Shown: positions 32,090 to 44,200, counted from the first letter of the stretch. The stretch: DNA of 64,000 bases from Symbiodinium microadriaticum (GCA_001939145.1 LSRX01001111.1:100059-164058), one strand, 5' to 3'. Notes: generated from the sequence alone by a model not told the origin. Program-made: numbers and translations.

Positions 32090-34235
32090 TGCCGGAATAT
32101 AGAATTTGGTTCGAATCTAGGTTTGCAGTTATAAATTCGAATTAAGATTTTATTCATATGCCTGTTGTAGAGGGGGAACCGAATTTAGAATTTAAATTTC
32201 TTATGATGCGATTTCTTTTATATCTTGAAATTTCTATTCTAGAACCGGTATTGTTATAATTAATTTTTTTTTCGCGGGATTAATCTTCGGGGTAATACGT
32301 CTTGTAAATTTCTGGAGAAATTTTTACGAGTTGGATGGGTGCACGATTATATTGTCTAATGAGATAAATTTCTTAGAAATAAATGATTTAGATATTTTAA
32401 TTTATTTTCATATTATTTTGAGGAACTATTACCTTTATTATTTTACGATGAATATATAATTTCGGGTTGATTTTTTTCGATTGAAAATTTATATTTGATA
32501 ATTATTATTAGAAATATATTTTAAAATTATAATTTAAATTGGGTGGTATTTTTTTATAAAGAATATTAATTTCGAATAATTATATAATATTTTTAAAATT
32601 CTTATTTCGAATAAATGATTTGTCGCATTATAATAAATTAGATTTTCGGAAGGTATTGAATTTAGATTATTGAAGGTATTTTTAATAATTTTAAGGAGTT
32701 GTATAGATTCTTATGAGCATTAATATTAAAAATCGTTTTATTTTGTGCTATTATTTATTTGAATTTACGATTTATATATTTTGGAATCTATTTTTCTTTT
32801 GAATATTTTATAAATATATTTCTTTATAGATCGACACTCTAGTATTGAATATTTTCTATTTATTATTTAGAAATATTTTATTTAGTTTATGAATTAGATA
32901 TAAATAATAGAACTATGCTAAAATATTATAAAGCATAATTTTTTTTTGGTTTTTTGATTCTATGAGGAATAAATTGGTTCGCTAGTTGAATTAGATTTTC
33001 GAATATATNTCCTCGTAGAATACAAATAATTATTATTTTCATTTCAAATATATATATATATATTTTCAAACTAGGTTCGAATCTCTTACCAGAATTTTAT
33101 TATAATACGGATAGTTATTGAAAGAAATAGAAATTATAAAATATAATTTTAATTTCAATCGAAAAATAATTCAGATATATTTGGAAAATTAATTTTTTCT
33201 TTATTGTCATATCCAATAAAATTTAAAAATATTCGAAATCTATATTATAGAGTTCTAATTTTCGAAGAAAGAATTCAAATTTAAATCGATTTAATTTTAA
33301 ATCAATAATCTTTGGCGCCAACGATTGGTCTTAAACAAATTCTTTAAGAAAATAATATTTATTTAGAACCCGTCTAGAAAACCTAATCTCACTTAATTTA
33401 AGAATATACCTTAAATTATAGGATTTTTATATTAGAGTTTAAAATATATTCCTTAATTAAAGGGTATTAGACTCTATAGGTAAGAATCGATAATAATACA
33501 GTTCATCGAAATAAGGGCTTATTATTATTAAATACAACAAATATAATATATAAATTCAATAAATTTAAATAATTTTATGATAGAATCAAAAAAAAAACAA
33601 TATTGAATTCCTATATATCCGACATAAATATATATTATAACAATTTTTTTTTAATATATCATAAAAACAAGAAATAAATCAATTAAAAATATAATTCTTA
33701 TCTAAAGCTTTGAGTAAAAATTAAATTATATCATTAATATCATTTTTATTAATTTTAGAAAAATAATCATTTTTTTTTTGGAAAAAAATATCTATTACCT
33801 AGTAATATCTATATTTAAAAGAATATATATTTTTTTTCAATTTTCCAATATTTAAATATAATACGAATTACGAAACAAGAAAGTAATACGAATAAATAAA
33901 TTTAATATAACCTTTACCCGAAATCTAAATAATATCGAAAAATATTCAATATTCATAAGTCATCATCTCAAATCCAACATCATATAATGTTTATAACCTA
34001 TTACTTTAAATAAAAATCATAAGATCAAAGCCTATTTAAAATTGCAACGAAATATCAGAAGAATTCATATATCCTATATATTGCGAAAATTATTTTAAAT
34101 CTTGTGTTATCTCGCACCTACCTCATCATAAGTTATCCCGAGATAATATAAAAATCTCAAATCGATTTATTTTTTTTAAATTGGCAAATTAAGGTCAACA
34201 AATCTATAATTATTTAAATAATTTCAAAAGAGTTG
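32090..34235. other. AT-rich island without coding capacity
   Basis: About 2.1 kb of very AT-rich sequence sits between GC-rich flanks with abrupt edges. No frame over 60 codons exists in either direction. The left half is T-rich on the plus strand and the right half A-rich, switching near 33.2-33.5 kb. TTCGAA-containing words are frequent. One ambiguous base (N) is at 33009. Two GGTTCGAATC words (32109 and 33066) look like a tRNA T-loop, but the flanking bases do not pair as a stem. The origin is unknown: an insertion of foreign or organelle DNA, a noncoding satellite, or an assembly join are all possible. Confidence 0.85.
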
Positions 34236-34454
34236 CAAGTCGCAAGCAAATCCTACGGAAATTCTAGTAGCAAGAACTATATGTATCGTAACGAATTGGG
34301 TAATTATAGGTGAGTTGAATGTAGTCACGTCTTGTCTTTGTTCCCAAATGTAGCCCGATACTAGACAAGAGTTCAAGGTATTTGGTATGGTATATCTACT
34401 GAAATTTGCGCTGTCTCTTCTGGGCAATGTGCATAGAATAGGAAAATTGTAGTC

Positions 34455-34633
34455 CTGCCTAGTAGTCGTAATAATAGTCGTCGTAGTAGTAGTAGTAGTA
34501 GTCGTCGTCGTTGTAGTAGTAGTAGTAATCGTCGTCGTTGTAGTAGTAGTAGTAGTAGCAGTCGTAGTAATAGTAGTAGTAGTAGTAGCAGTAGTCGTCG
34601 TCGTAGTAGTGGTAGGTAGTACTAGTAGTGGTA

Positions 34634-34666
<33 letters not shown>

Positions 34667-34690
34667 GTAATAGAATTATAATAGAATTCA
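34455..34690. repeat. Trinucleotide array (AGT/CGT)n
   Basis: TAG, TCG and GTAGTAG triplet runs follow the AT-rich island. The Thr-rich minus frame is a repeat translation. Confidence 0.95.
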
Positions 34691-34825
34691 GAAATAATAG
34701 TAGTCGTCGTCGTAGTTGTGTCAGTAGAAGTAATAGTTGTTGTGATCGCCGTAAGACCTGCCTATAAGTTTGGACCTGCTCCCAGCTCGCTGACGTAGCA
34801 AATGCCCACACAAGTCCATGATGTA

Positions 34826-34850
34826 GGGTCAGGGTTTAGGGATACTGGCT
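34826..34850 (+). repeat. Isolated GGGTTTAGGG motif
   Basis: AGGGTCAGGGTTTAGGGAT resembles the TTTAGGG motifs at 30.1-30.3 kb, here on the other side of the AT-rich island. Confidence 0.5.
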
Positions 34851-35287
34851 GATGGTTCGTCACTGTTAGGGTGATGATGGTGATGCTGACAATGAGGACG
34901 ACGACGCAATCTTGTTGAATGTCTTTGCTTCTTCTTGCAATCCAATCAAGCCTCAACCCCGGCTTTGGGTGTAATGCGGCATTGCGCAGTAATGAGTTTG
35001 GAACCTGTGCACCTGCAGAGTGATATAGCGTGATACTCACAGGTCTTCTATGTTCCAAACCTGTTACGCAAGTACTTTCGCACATGATTGCTTTCTCCTT
35101 TTTGCTTTACATCGTAGAACCGTTTTGAAAACAAAGGCCCTCAGACCAGTTCTCATGTGCTTGCGGCCTTTCTCGAGCAACATGGAAGCAAATGTGATCA
35201 GCCATGCTGCTATCTTCTGGAAAACAAGCATGTGGATGAGCAGCCCAATACATGAAGTTGACAGGGGCAGCATCGATTTTGCCCGAG

Positions 35288-37139
35288 TCATTCCCAGAAG
35301 TTGACGTCTGGCTTTGGACCTCCGACTTTCAGCTTCTGCGCTGCATCTTCCAGCGAGGTGACCGTCTGCTTGAGCTTGCCTGGTTTGCGATTTCACGATC
35401 AACAAGGATCAAACCTACCTCATCAGCCTCCGCACACCTAGACCGGCTTCAGGTTACTGCGTGCAGTCTCATGCCCCAACTTTTTCGAGTGCTCGGGCTC
35501 AGCTGCTGTCTGTTCTTCTCGACTCGTCGAGCGCGTGCGTCTTGGCTAGGTCACGATAAAAGTCGAAGGCCTCTTTGCACTCGGGCGTTCCGTCTTTGGA
35601 GAACACCTCAAGTCCTGCGGCAGCTGCCTTCACGAACCGTCGAAAGTGGCCTGGAGCTTCGTCTGGCCTTACTAGCAAGCGCAACTCGGAGCACAAAGGT
35701 AGATCGCGGTCTAAGGCACCTTGGCCGGCGGTGGCTGCTCACAATAAATAGCGCCATGTCTTCGGGTGCCTAGCTCCGAATAGGATTCTGTGCAAGGACG
35801 GGGCCGCTTCATGCAATTTTTAGTGCTGTGATCGCTAAGATGCATGTTGCACTGCACTCGCATTTCAGTGCCTTCCTGTTGACTACGTGTGTTACTGAGA
35901 TCCACTCATGACTAGTCTGCATGCAAAAACGCCTGTGCTTACCGCCAGGGCACCATAATCAAACAAATAATCCTCGATGTCGAGGATGAGGCGATCTTCC
36001 TCCTTGGGGGGCTCCGCAATCTCAGCTTGCACCACCCCCACCGTGTCCAGGAACATGGCCTCCCTGACCCTCATCAGTCTGCAGCTGCGCTCATAAAGCC
36101 CCTCGAGAAAAGCAGCTGCCCTCTCAGCTTTCTTAGCCACCGCCCCGCCCAAGTGGAACACCTTCCCCAGCTCCAGCATGGAGCCCATGGCTCTAAATGC
36201 AAAAGCCGGCTCGGGGCACACTAGGTGAAAAACGACGCGCCCCATGGACGGGAGCTTCGGAAGGCTGATTCTGAGGCGTTCCATGGCCTCCAGCCTCAAG
36301 CGGGTCATGACCTCACGCGCCCTTGCTCTGGCAATGGGCGTGGTCTGGCAAACTTGGACAAGAGAAATCAAGTCGAACAAGTGTAGGACCTGGTGGGCTT
36401 TGAAATTCATGACCTCATCTGGACCTGGCCTTGGCGCAGCGTCCGCTACGAAACAAAGCACGCTGCTGGTGAAAACTGTGCCAACGTGCGCCATCTTGGA
36501 ATGCAAGGGAGGCTCCGAGACTTGGTTCTGCGATTCTACTGACTGCTGGAACATTATCTTTGTACTGCCTGTCATTCCATTTTGCCTGCCCCTTCCTTCT
36601 GAAGTGTTCTTTTCTGAATTCTGGTGGCTCACCTGTAGCGAAGTTCTACCAGTGTCCAGCCACAGAGGAGACAGAACCATATGCACACAATTGAACACCC
36701 GTACAATTAGTTGCATGATGCCGTGTTGGGAACGTTGTACTTCGCCCGACGAACTAGCAACCAAATGCCGTGACCTTGCGTCCTGAGCCAAGGCCCATTC
36801 TTCTGATGGGCAAGCTGCGGTTCGGCAATGGGTTTCCAGGTGTCCGGGCCGCTTAGGGGGCAGACAACTAATCAAGATGAAAGGTCCAGCCTGTCTGACC
36901 TTTGAGACTAATGAGTGATTAGGCCCAGGAAAACCACAGCTCCGAGCAAAGGCGGGCAAGCTGCCAAGCATCGCTCCGGTCGGGTAGCTTTCCTGGCAAA
37001 CCGGAACGACTTCGACATGAAACCATGAAACTGCGTGCACTCCGCCTGGACAAACCGACTCGTCAGCAACGCAAACCGTAATCGTGAAGCGGCTTGCCAT
37101 GAAGTGACGCATGCAAAAGATGATCATCGGCCATGCCAA
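35288..37139 (-). CDS. Unknown protein, long minus-strand gene
   Basis: A 415-codon open stretch covers 35892-37139. The convincing part is about 35943-36470, with HQVLHLFDLISLVQVC, EVMTRLRLEAMERLRISLPK, AKKAERAAAFLEGLYERSC and EEDRLILDIEDYLFDYGALA. It ends at GGCG|GTAAGC (35943/35942). The next exon, from 35684 after TGCTCCGAG, continues in phase 0: LRLLVRPDEAPGHFRRFVKA, then EAFDFYRDLAKTHALDE, to a stop at 35499. A further minus exon with LKQTVTSLEDAAQKLKVGG (35288-35380) probably belongs too if the splice falls before that stop. The protein is mostly helical with Arg/Glu/Leu. No family recognised. The region above 36470 may be coding or intron, and no initiator is certain. Confidence 0.55.
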
Positions 37140-37204
37140 ACATTCATGCGAAGTGACCGTGGAAGGCCGCTCTGCAAGCTATCCCAGTAAAGCGAAGCAC
37201 GCTG

Positions 37205-37883
37205 TTGGCACACGCCCGAACTAAACTGAACCGTGGCTTCCTTGAAAATCCCCGGCACCCCCCCCCCATTCTTGCAACTCAGCGTCGTAGAGGTGATTGC
37301 TTATTCCGGGAACTTGGATCACGAGGGCTTGTGGCTCTGCTGCCTCCCAGGTGTGGGGACTTCGGGCTGTTCGGCTTGGGTTTGCAGCCACACAACTTTG
37401 ACAACACAGCTCAGCTCGTTTCCAGAGTCCCGAATGAAACTGCAGCCTCCTCTGGAGGCAATTCTTCTGGATACATCTCCTCGGGAGGATAATCTTCAGG
37501 AGGATAGTCTTCAGGAGGATATTCATCGTAGAACTCCTCGGGCGGCATCGCCTGGTGCCAGATTCGGTCACTTGATGTCGCTCATGCTGCACGAGGCCAG
37601 CGAAACTGTTCGACGTATGGTTCCTACCGCCTCAAGACAAGTTTTTGTCGTACATGCGTCAGTCCTGCACTTCGCCACCCTCCTCCACAGGGGCTTCGGC
37701 CTTGCCAGAATTGTCGAAAGCTGCTCCCAGGACAAAGGACCAGCTTCCCTGCATTGTTTTACGATACCACCTACGAGTACCTCGCACTTGCCCTGGCTGT
37801 GTATGACAATGTGGGCCTCGGCAGTCTCTGCATCGCCGGAAGCGGAGCTCGCAGCAGCCTATCGCCGTATTTCACTATTGTAA
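37205..37883 (+). CDS. Candidate exons of an unknown protein
   Basis: Protein-like pieces include GLQPHNFDNTAQLVSRVP (frame ending 37492), RFGHLMSLMLHEASETVRRM with VVHASVLHFATLLHRGFG (about 37559-37690), and a short piece SPEAELAAAYRRISLL (37836-37883), bounded by CTCGGCAG and CTATT|GTAAAG. The last resembles helix II of a J-domain, but the HPD motif that should follow was not found. Frames differ, so introns are needed. Confidence 0.35.
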
Positions 37884-38139
37884 AGGACCCAAGGCCACAG
37901 GCGAATCAACAGCAACTGATTGTTTTGGGCCATCTGGGCATGGCCTTCTGTGGTTCGAGATACAACTTGCTGGCTGTGTCAAGCACTGCAAATAGTCGCC
38001 GATACACTTTGTCAGCAATGCCCACCCGCACTCTGTGCACGGCTGACAAGCAAAAATCATGCTTGTGTTGCTTCACGACAATACTTGTAATTAGTATGAT
38101 TTCTGTTTCTGCTACTTCTACTTCGGGACTTTTACTGAG

Positions 38140-38304
38140 AATTACTACTACTACTACTACTACTACTACCACTACTACTGCTACTGCTACTGCTACTGCT
38201 ACTGCTACTACTGCTGCTACTGCTGCTACTACTACTACCACCACCACTACCTCTTCTTCTACCACTACTACTCCTCCTGCTGCTGCTGCTGCTGCTGCTG
38301 CTAG

Positions 38305-38373
<69 letters not shown>

Positions 38374-38415
38374 CACTACCACTACCACTACCACTACCAC
38401 TACCACTACCACTAC
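38140..38415. repeat. (ACT)n trinucleotide array
   Basis: TACTAC, GCTACT, CCACTA and TGCTGC triplet runs. Frames are poly-Thr, poly-Ser or poly-Val and are not believed to be genes. Confidence 0.95.
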
Positions 38416-38439
38416 TGCAGCCAGCTGCTACTAGTCTTG

Positions 38440-39135
38440 GTCTGATACCTGCCAGGCTAAACCTCAAACACAAGAACTAGCTTCACAATCTCGAGGGTGG
38501 CAGGCCTGGCTCCCGGCTGCTTCGGTCGTTGGGGGAGGCTCCTGCGCGGTCAGAGGCTTCATTCGGAAGGCCGGGTTGAACTGGTTTCTGCACTGTCCCT
38601 GGCATAGCCTTCTCTTTCATGCAAGGATTTGACCGGTGCGGCTATTAGATTGTGTCGCAGGGGCCGTCGCAGCTCCTCCCCTGGCTTGGCCGACATTGCT
38701 GCCCCAGGGCCTGCTGAAGGCGGCATGATCACGATGAGTTATATACGGCATGTGCGAAAGCAGCTTTGTGAGCGCGGGCTAAGCAAGAGTCGCGATTAGA
38801 GGTTGAGCTGACCGGGTGATCTTGTGTTACCCGCCTGGTGGGTAGGAGCCGTATGGACCTGCCCTGCGATGAAGTAAATTTAAACAGCATCTCCTGCCAC
38901 CCCACCACAGCTGCAGCCGAGCACACAAAGGACTGATGAAGCCGCTCAGGAAAGGCTTCAACAAATACGTGCGGCAATCCAGCGGCCATCAGAAGTACCC
39001 TCGCACCTGGGGGCTGAGCTGGTGCTTGCGCAGCACCATAATCGTACTGACCTGCCCGTCCCAACGACCGAGAAGGCCTTCGATAATCTTCGATCCTTTT
39101 CTGCCAATTCGAGCCACATGTTGGCGAAAGATTTA
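38440..39135. other. No confident gene
   Basis: A plus frame at 38936-39160 and a minus frame at 38729-39064 overlap. Neither has convincing splice sites or composition. Confidence 0.4.
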
Positions 39136-39136
39136 C

Positions 39137-39800
39137 AGTGAAGAGTTGCAGCGACCGTAATTACCGTAATTGTACACCGCTATCGGAACTGCCTTGCGAT
39201 GGGGTGACATCTGCAACGCACGAGACATCATCGCTCAGGACCTTGATGCCCATAGTAGCCGCCCTGTGATCCATAGCCTTCGCTGTGTACGGCGATTATG
39301 GGAACGGCACAATCTACGCTGCCTGTAATACGTCACTACTAGCTACTTACTGGTCCAGTGAATGATTCAGCGACCCCCCTTCCCGCAATTCTGCACTGCT
39401 ATCGGAACTGCCTCACGAAGGGGTGACATCTGCAACGCACGAGACATGATCGCTCAGGACCTTGACGCCCATAGTAGCCGCCGCCCTGTGATCCATAGCC
39501 TGCGCTGTGTACGGCGATTCTCCAGTAGCATAGAAGACAAGCACTGCCTGGGAACGGCACGGTCTACAATGCCTGTAATACGTCACTACTAGCTACTTGC
39601 TGGTCCAGTGAACGATGCAGCGACCCCGGGCAATTCTGCATTGCTGCCGGAACTCCCTGGCACAGGTGACATCTGCAACGCATTAGACATGATCGCTCAG
39701 GACCTTGACGCCCATAGTAGTCGCCGCCCTGTGATCCATAGCCTGCACTGTGCAGTGCGATGCCCCAGTTGCATAGAAGACTTGTCTCAAGCACCGAGGG
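39137..39800 (+). repeat. Three tandem copies of a 219-243 base unit
   Basis: The landmark GACATCTGCAACGCA starts at 39206, 39425 and 39668 (with one change in copy 3), giving periods of 219 and 243. Other shared landmarks are ATCGCTCAGGACCTTGA, CCCTGTGATCCATAGCCT and ACGTCACTACTAGCTACTT. Copy 1 lacks about 24 bases that are present in copy 2, and copy 3 diverges after GCATAGAAGAC. All three have an open reading GDICNARD... in the same relative frame, but with stops soon after, so coding is doubtful. Confidence 0.9.
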
Positions 39801-40643
39801 GAACGGCGTGGTCTGCACATGTATTGAAACCCGTGCTTTTGAACCTGGTTGCAATGCTCATTTGGCTCTATTAAGCCCCCAAGAACTGACGATGCCTTGG
39901 CCGGAAGAGGACTGGCCAGGCCCTGCCATCAAGTCGGACATGGAGGCTCAAGCTCAAGCTTCAGCTAGAAGCTAGAATGACTTGTGAGGCTGGCTTGGGA
40001 AGTGAAGCCAAGCAAAGCAAGAGCTGTTATTCGTAGAGGAAGCCCTTTCTTGCCCAGGAACCGGCACTCGCGCTGGCAAACTCTTGCAAGCTTGTCCTGC
40101 CCAGGTCACTGGGTGCACAGTCTTAGCACATTTTGCTGTGTTTTACGTTTTTCTGTTCGAGTTGCTCTTACAAGCTTTCGAGCTGTGCTGCCGATGCGGT
40201 TCTGCATCACCCATCCCATCGCACGATACTAATCATGGAATGCAGGACAATGCAGGCCTTAGCCGGGCGCGTGGCACAGCAGCATGTGCCGTGATCAGGA
40301 TGTCGGACCGGCACAGCTTGCGCCTCTTTTTTCTTATTTTGCTGAGCGGCACTGGATGTGGGAACCTATTGCAGTTGTATCACTGCTCCACTCCCAATGA
40401 TTCTGCGCCAGCTTCAATGGGTAGCCAGATTGGCTTGTGTTCGCGTCTGACCGCTACTGATTTGTGTTTATGTGTGGCAGGGGCCCCAAGAGTAGCAGTG
40501 ACCGGCGGCAGCAGCTGTAGCTAAGAGATTTTCAGCATTATTAGGATCCGATGTAAAGGATGCTTGATGCCTGGCTTAACATACACATGCCAAACACATG
40601 TCGTGAATATCCGACAATACGCACGCTGCCTGAGATCCAGCAC

Positions 40644-40781
40644 GCCAAGCTCATCGGCTCCTTCGGCAAACATCCAGGCGCGCACCATGGCATCAGCCCA
40701 CACGGAGCCCCGAGACACTTTGCGGGGCCGGTATGGGCTGAGCAGCAATGCTGTCGATTTTCCGTGGATTTCGTTCTACAG
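40644..40781 (+). CDS. Candidate exon, unknown
   Basis: Bounded by an acceptor GATCCAG and a donor CTACAG|GTTGG. It is 46 codons in phase 0 (KLIGSFGKHPGAHHGISPHG, then QQCCRFSVDFVLQ). Other frames here, on both strands, are also open, so the strand is uncertain. Confidence 0.3.
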
Positions 40782-41609
40782 GTTGGTCTGCAGTGTGGAG
40801 AGTGTCGGTTGGCGGTGGCTGCACGGTTTTTCCTTTGGATGATATCACGCCTACCATGCCACCATCATTGCAGAAGTGAGTGCGTGTTGCAGGTGGCTAC
40901 TGTGCTCTCCTGCTTCCTACGACACACAAGCCACTGGCCTGAATGCCGGAGCAATGGTCCCCAGGCATCACGAAGATATTCAGAAAGGGGTCTTGCAGCA
41001 GTGTGAGACTGTGTCTGGACTGCGAATCGGCAGGGGCTAAATTATGCTGGAACATCAGGTGCAGTTGCAGGAATCAGCAATACGTGTCATGCATTTCTGT
41101 TTCTCTGTCATACAATTACATCCCTGTCTCCAGAGCCGGCCCTTTCCTTCGGCGTGTCCCGTCTGCAACAGGCAAGACTAAATCAAGCTGCAGTATGCTG
41201 CAGGGGCGTCTGTACAGCGCAACTGAGCGAACACTCGCACGGATGTATGTTTACCGGCAGTACAAAGACTTCTGGGCCGTGAATAGGCAGGATGCTGCGA
41301 CTAAATCTGTATTCAAGCAACGCATGGTTTTCGTGAAACAGTGGTCTTCCTTTCACTCCATCGCTAGGCCTGGCATGTTTGCAACATCTACTTCTTTGGA
41401 GCGAAGCTGTAGGCACGAACACTTCGCATGTCCACATACTTGCTGTAAGAATCACGACTGGGGTCATTGTGTCGTTGCGGCTGCACATGATGCACGTCCT
41501 TCGCGTGCGACTTCAAGATCGCTGTGCTGCCAAGTTGCTTCGGGAAAATCAAGCCTCGTCAGGCATTTGCATGCCAAGGAAATCCAAACCCACACTTAGC
41601 AGAACATCG

Positions 41610-41745
41610 GCATCTCCACGGTAGTTCCATCTTTCCCGAGCCCTCCCAACCTCCACCGTCGTACCCCGCAGTGCCCGAAATTCCGCTCTCGGCACGAGAT
41701 GATACAGTCACGGTAGCATTGCCATGCATCCGCATCAAAGGCTAA
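41610..41745 (+). CDS. Candidate C-terminal exon with Pro-rich stretch
   Basis: The frame reads SSIFPEPSQPPPSYPAVPEI, then PLSARDDTVTVALPCIRIKG and a stop at 41745. It contains PPPSY, a WW-domain-ligand-like motif. No partner exon was fixed. Confidence 0.3.
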
Positions 41746-41830
41746 ACTTGTGCCGCGGCAGCATTTTCAACACGTCGAGGCACTGCATGGCCACGCCGCA
41801 TAAAGTGAAGTCGCGACAGAGGCCGAGAAG

Positions 41831-42090
41831 TCATTGCGGGGCACGTGTTTGTCTAGAGAAGCCCCATGGCCATGCGGTGTTGCAAGCCTGTTCAGGCGAA
41901 GCCTCACAACAACAGAAATCAGGCTCTACACGCTGGCAGACTGCGAGCTTTTCGTAGATCATAACACGCGAAGACACGGGAATCCCCACTGACATGCGCC
42001 CTTCAGAGGCAGGAGCACTGAGGGTTTCAAGAGGGGTTTTCAACTTTGTAGCAGCAGCAGCACTAGTACAAGCTGAGCGCCCTAAGGCAC
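41831..42090 (-). CDS. Candidate minus exon, unknown
   Basis: The minus frame has TKLKTPLETLSAPASEGRMS, then YEKLAVCQRVEPDFCCCEAS, ending SRQTRAPQ at a stop at 41831. It is protein-like over about 75 codons; the start is unknown. Confidence 0.3.
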
Positions 42091-42394
42091 CCCACCCCGG
42101 CAAAAGGGCCATAACTGAACAGCAACCACCATCTAGACGCTGGCAAAACAGCCATGCGAGTGTGAGTGTGCACACGTATGTGGAAGTGGAGATGCCCTTC
42201 TCCAGCACCAAGCAGGGCGACTAACACGCTTTCTGATATCAAGAGCTTACAACAAAAAAAGAGGACCAGCAGCACCCCGGAAACGACTCACAAGCAACCG
42301 CTCGAGACACACATAAGTGATTATAAGTGGATCTAAGAACATCACAGCACATCAAAGCCAGCCGTTCCCCATGTACACGCTCAATTTCACAACA

Positions 42395-42540
42395 CCGGAG
42401 CAGGAGCGGGAGCAGTACTTGTAGCAATAGCAGGAGAAGGGGCAGCGGCAGGGGCAGGAGGAGCAGGAGCTGCAGCAGCAGCCGTAGCAGCCGTGGCGGC
42501 CGTAGCAGCTGCAGCTGTAGCATTGCAGCAGCACTGGCGG
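42395..42540. repeat. GCAGGA/GCAGCC low-complexity tract
   Basis: Imperfect hexamer and trimer repeats. The minus frame is Ala/Pro-rich (AAAPAPPAPAAAPSPAIA) and could be a low-complexity protein tail, but the repeat alone explains it. Confidence 0.7.
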
Positions 42541-42606
42541 CAGTCAGTTCCCTCTTGTCCACGCGCGCACGCAACGACTTCCACAAGGCGCATGACTTAG
42601 GTCAAC

Positions 42607-42665
42607 CCCTTGTAAGTCGGCTGCTGCTGATCGAGCTTTTGGAGAATGCCGATGAGCTTCTGCAC
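42607..42665 (-). CDS. Short helical exon, minus strand
   Basis: It follows acceptor AGTCACAG and reads VQKLIGILQKLDQQQPTYKG. The donor is probably AAGGG|GTTGAC. It is a coiled-coil-like piece of an otherwise unresolved minus gene. Confidence 0.4.
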
Positions 42666-43916
42666 CTGTGACTAACATGGCGGAGCTGGGTAGCGCAAGC
42701 CACAAGCAACCTGGTGCCCGGCCTCTGAACGCACAGCTCGACGGCCTTCTGACTCCTCATGGAGTCCGGAGGTAACTCGCTCCTGGGAACAAGGATTCTC
42801 CAAGTTTTCAATGGTGCATTGACATGAGGCTATGCGCGTGAGACCACTGCCGTCAAGCACAAAAGCAACAAAAATCAAACAAATCCGCAATGGTGCCTGA
42901 AACATCGAGAGCATGTCTACTTCGAGGTACTGCGGCTTATCCGCCGCCGCCAGCCTACCTGATGTCCCCTGCCTTAAGCCTTATTACCCGTTGTACCGAC
43001 GTACCGCGCACTTCCTGTTTCACAGTGATGACAACGCTCATGGGCTGGTGCGTGCGTGCGTGCACGTCTGCGCACACGAGCGATCTAGCCGGCCAACTCT
43101 TTGTCAAATTTCTGCCGCGTGAGTGCAAACCTACGGCCACTTGAGCTCGTTGCAAATCCTATTCCACTCAACCTGACAGGTTCACTCCCTGCGAGGCACT
43201 GGCCCGCTCTGACTTCGGCTATACTCCCAGCACTAGTTCGTGTAAGTTGCGTTTTTTGCACAGCCGAAGGAAACAGGCGGTCCCCTAACTCCCGCCCGAC
43301 GTGGCACACTGGACAGTCTCAGGTGCGTCTCAGGAAACGCGGAATCGAGGACGGGCCAGCTCTGGTACTACGGCGGACCCCATACGTACTCAACCTGCTC
43401 AACCAAATTGGATTGTCTTGCTACTCTCTGGTTCGTGTTTTCTGTGTCTTGTTGTGGTTCTACCACTGTTTCACTCAACCACAACCGGCTTCGGCCCCAG
43501 CACTCTGAGAGCCCCTCGTGTAAGTTTTTGCTCCCTCTCTCTATGTCCGTTTAATTCTTTCTAAACCTGATGTACACAGATGTGTAAGCAGCTCGTCGCT
43601 GTGCGTCGCTGTTTACGCATGAAGTGCATAATGTGTCCCATCACCTGGTCAAGACATGTAGGAACGCTTCATCCCATCGTCCTGAAGCAGTGTCAGTCTC
43701 TGGCCGTCGTGTTCAAAGGCCCGCCAGTCCTTCGGGCTCGAAGGTTGCACCAGCATCAATCGGATAATAACGCCAGGGTGGCTCATTTCACGTAAATTCG
43801 CTTGCCGCTCCATGCAAGGCCTCTAGCACCGTGTGAGTCAGGTCTCTTCGCCCACTTCAGGCTGAAGCCATCTCGGAAGTTAAATACCTTCGTGACATTG
43901 CATTCCCAGATTTTAC

Positions 43917-44200
43917 GGCAAACGGGTCCTGCACAAACTCACGGACGCGGGTCTCTAGCTCCAAGAATCGCTTCTGGAGCTCCCGTCGCACCTGAAACGA
44001 TGCCGGCAAGGCTCACGAATTCAGGAATGCCTTGAAAAGATCATGTCCAGACTCGAAGCACAGAAGCTCCCGACATTTCCGACCTTGAGTGTTTCATCCT
44101 CCTCGTTAGCCGCTGCTTTCCGTGCGTTGTCCAGCTGGACCGCCACCTTCGGCCGTTTTGTCTCAAACGTGACGCTCGTGCAAACCATGCACGACGCCAA
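43917..44200 (-). CDS. Coiled-coil protein, two phase-matched exons
   Basis: The upstream exon (about 44200 to 44084) reads KVAVQLDNARKAAANEEDET then LK, and ends at donor AAG|GTCGG. After a 92-base intron, exon 43991-43917 (acceptor GTTTCAG, donor GCC|GTAAAA) is exactly 25 codons, VRRELQKRFLELETRVREF then VQDPFA, joined in phase 0. Hydrophobic spacing suits a coiled coil. Further exons on both sides were not found. Confidence 0.5.

Noticed and set aside
32100-33085. tRNA genes suggested by GGTTCGAATC words in the AT-rich island
   Set aside because: The five bases on each side of the would-be T-loop do not pair, and no acceptor or anticodon arm could be drawn.
34224-34811. Thr-rich 195-codon minus frame
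   Set aside because: It is produced by the AGT/CGT triplet array and its flanks.
37906-38473. Poly-Val, poly-Ser and poly-Thr frames
   Set aside because: Translations of the ACT triplet array in three frames.
41530-41570. Walker A motif (VASGKSSL) of an ABC or P-loop protein
   Set aside because: Only GKS matches; the leading G-x4 spacing is absent and no Walker B or signature motif is near.
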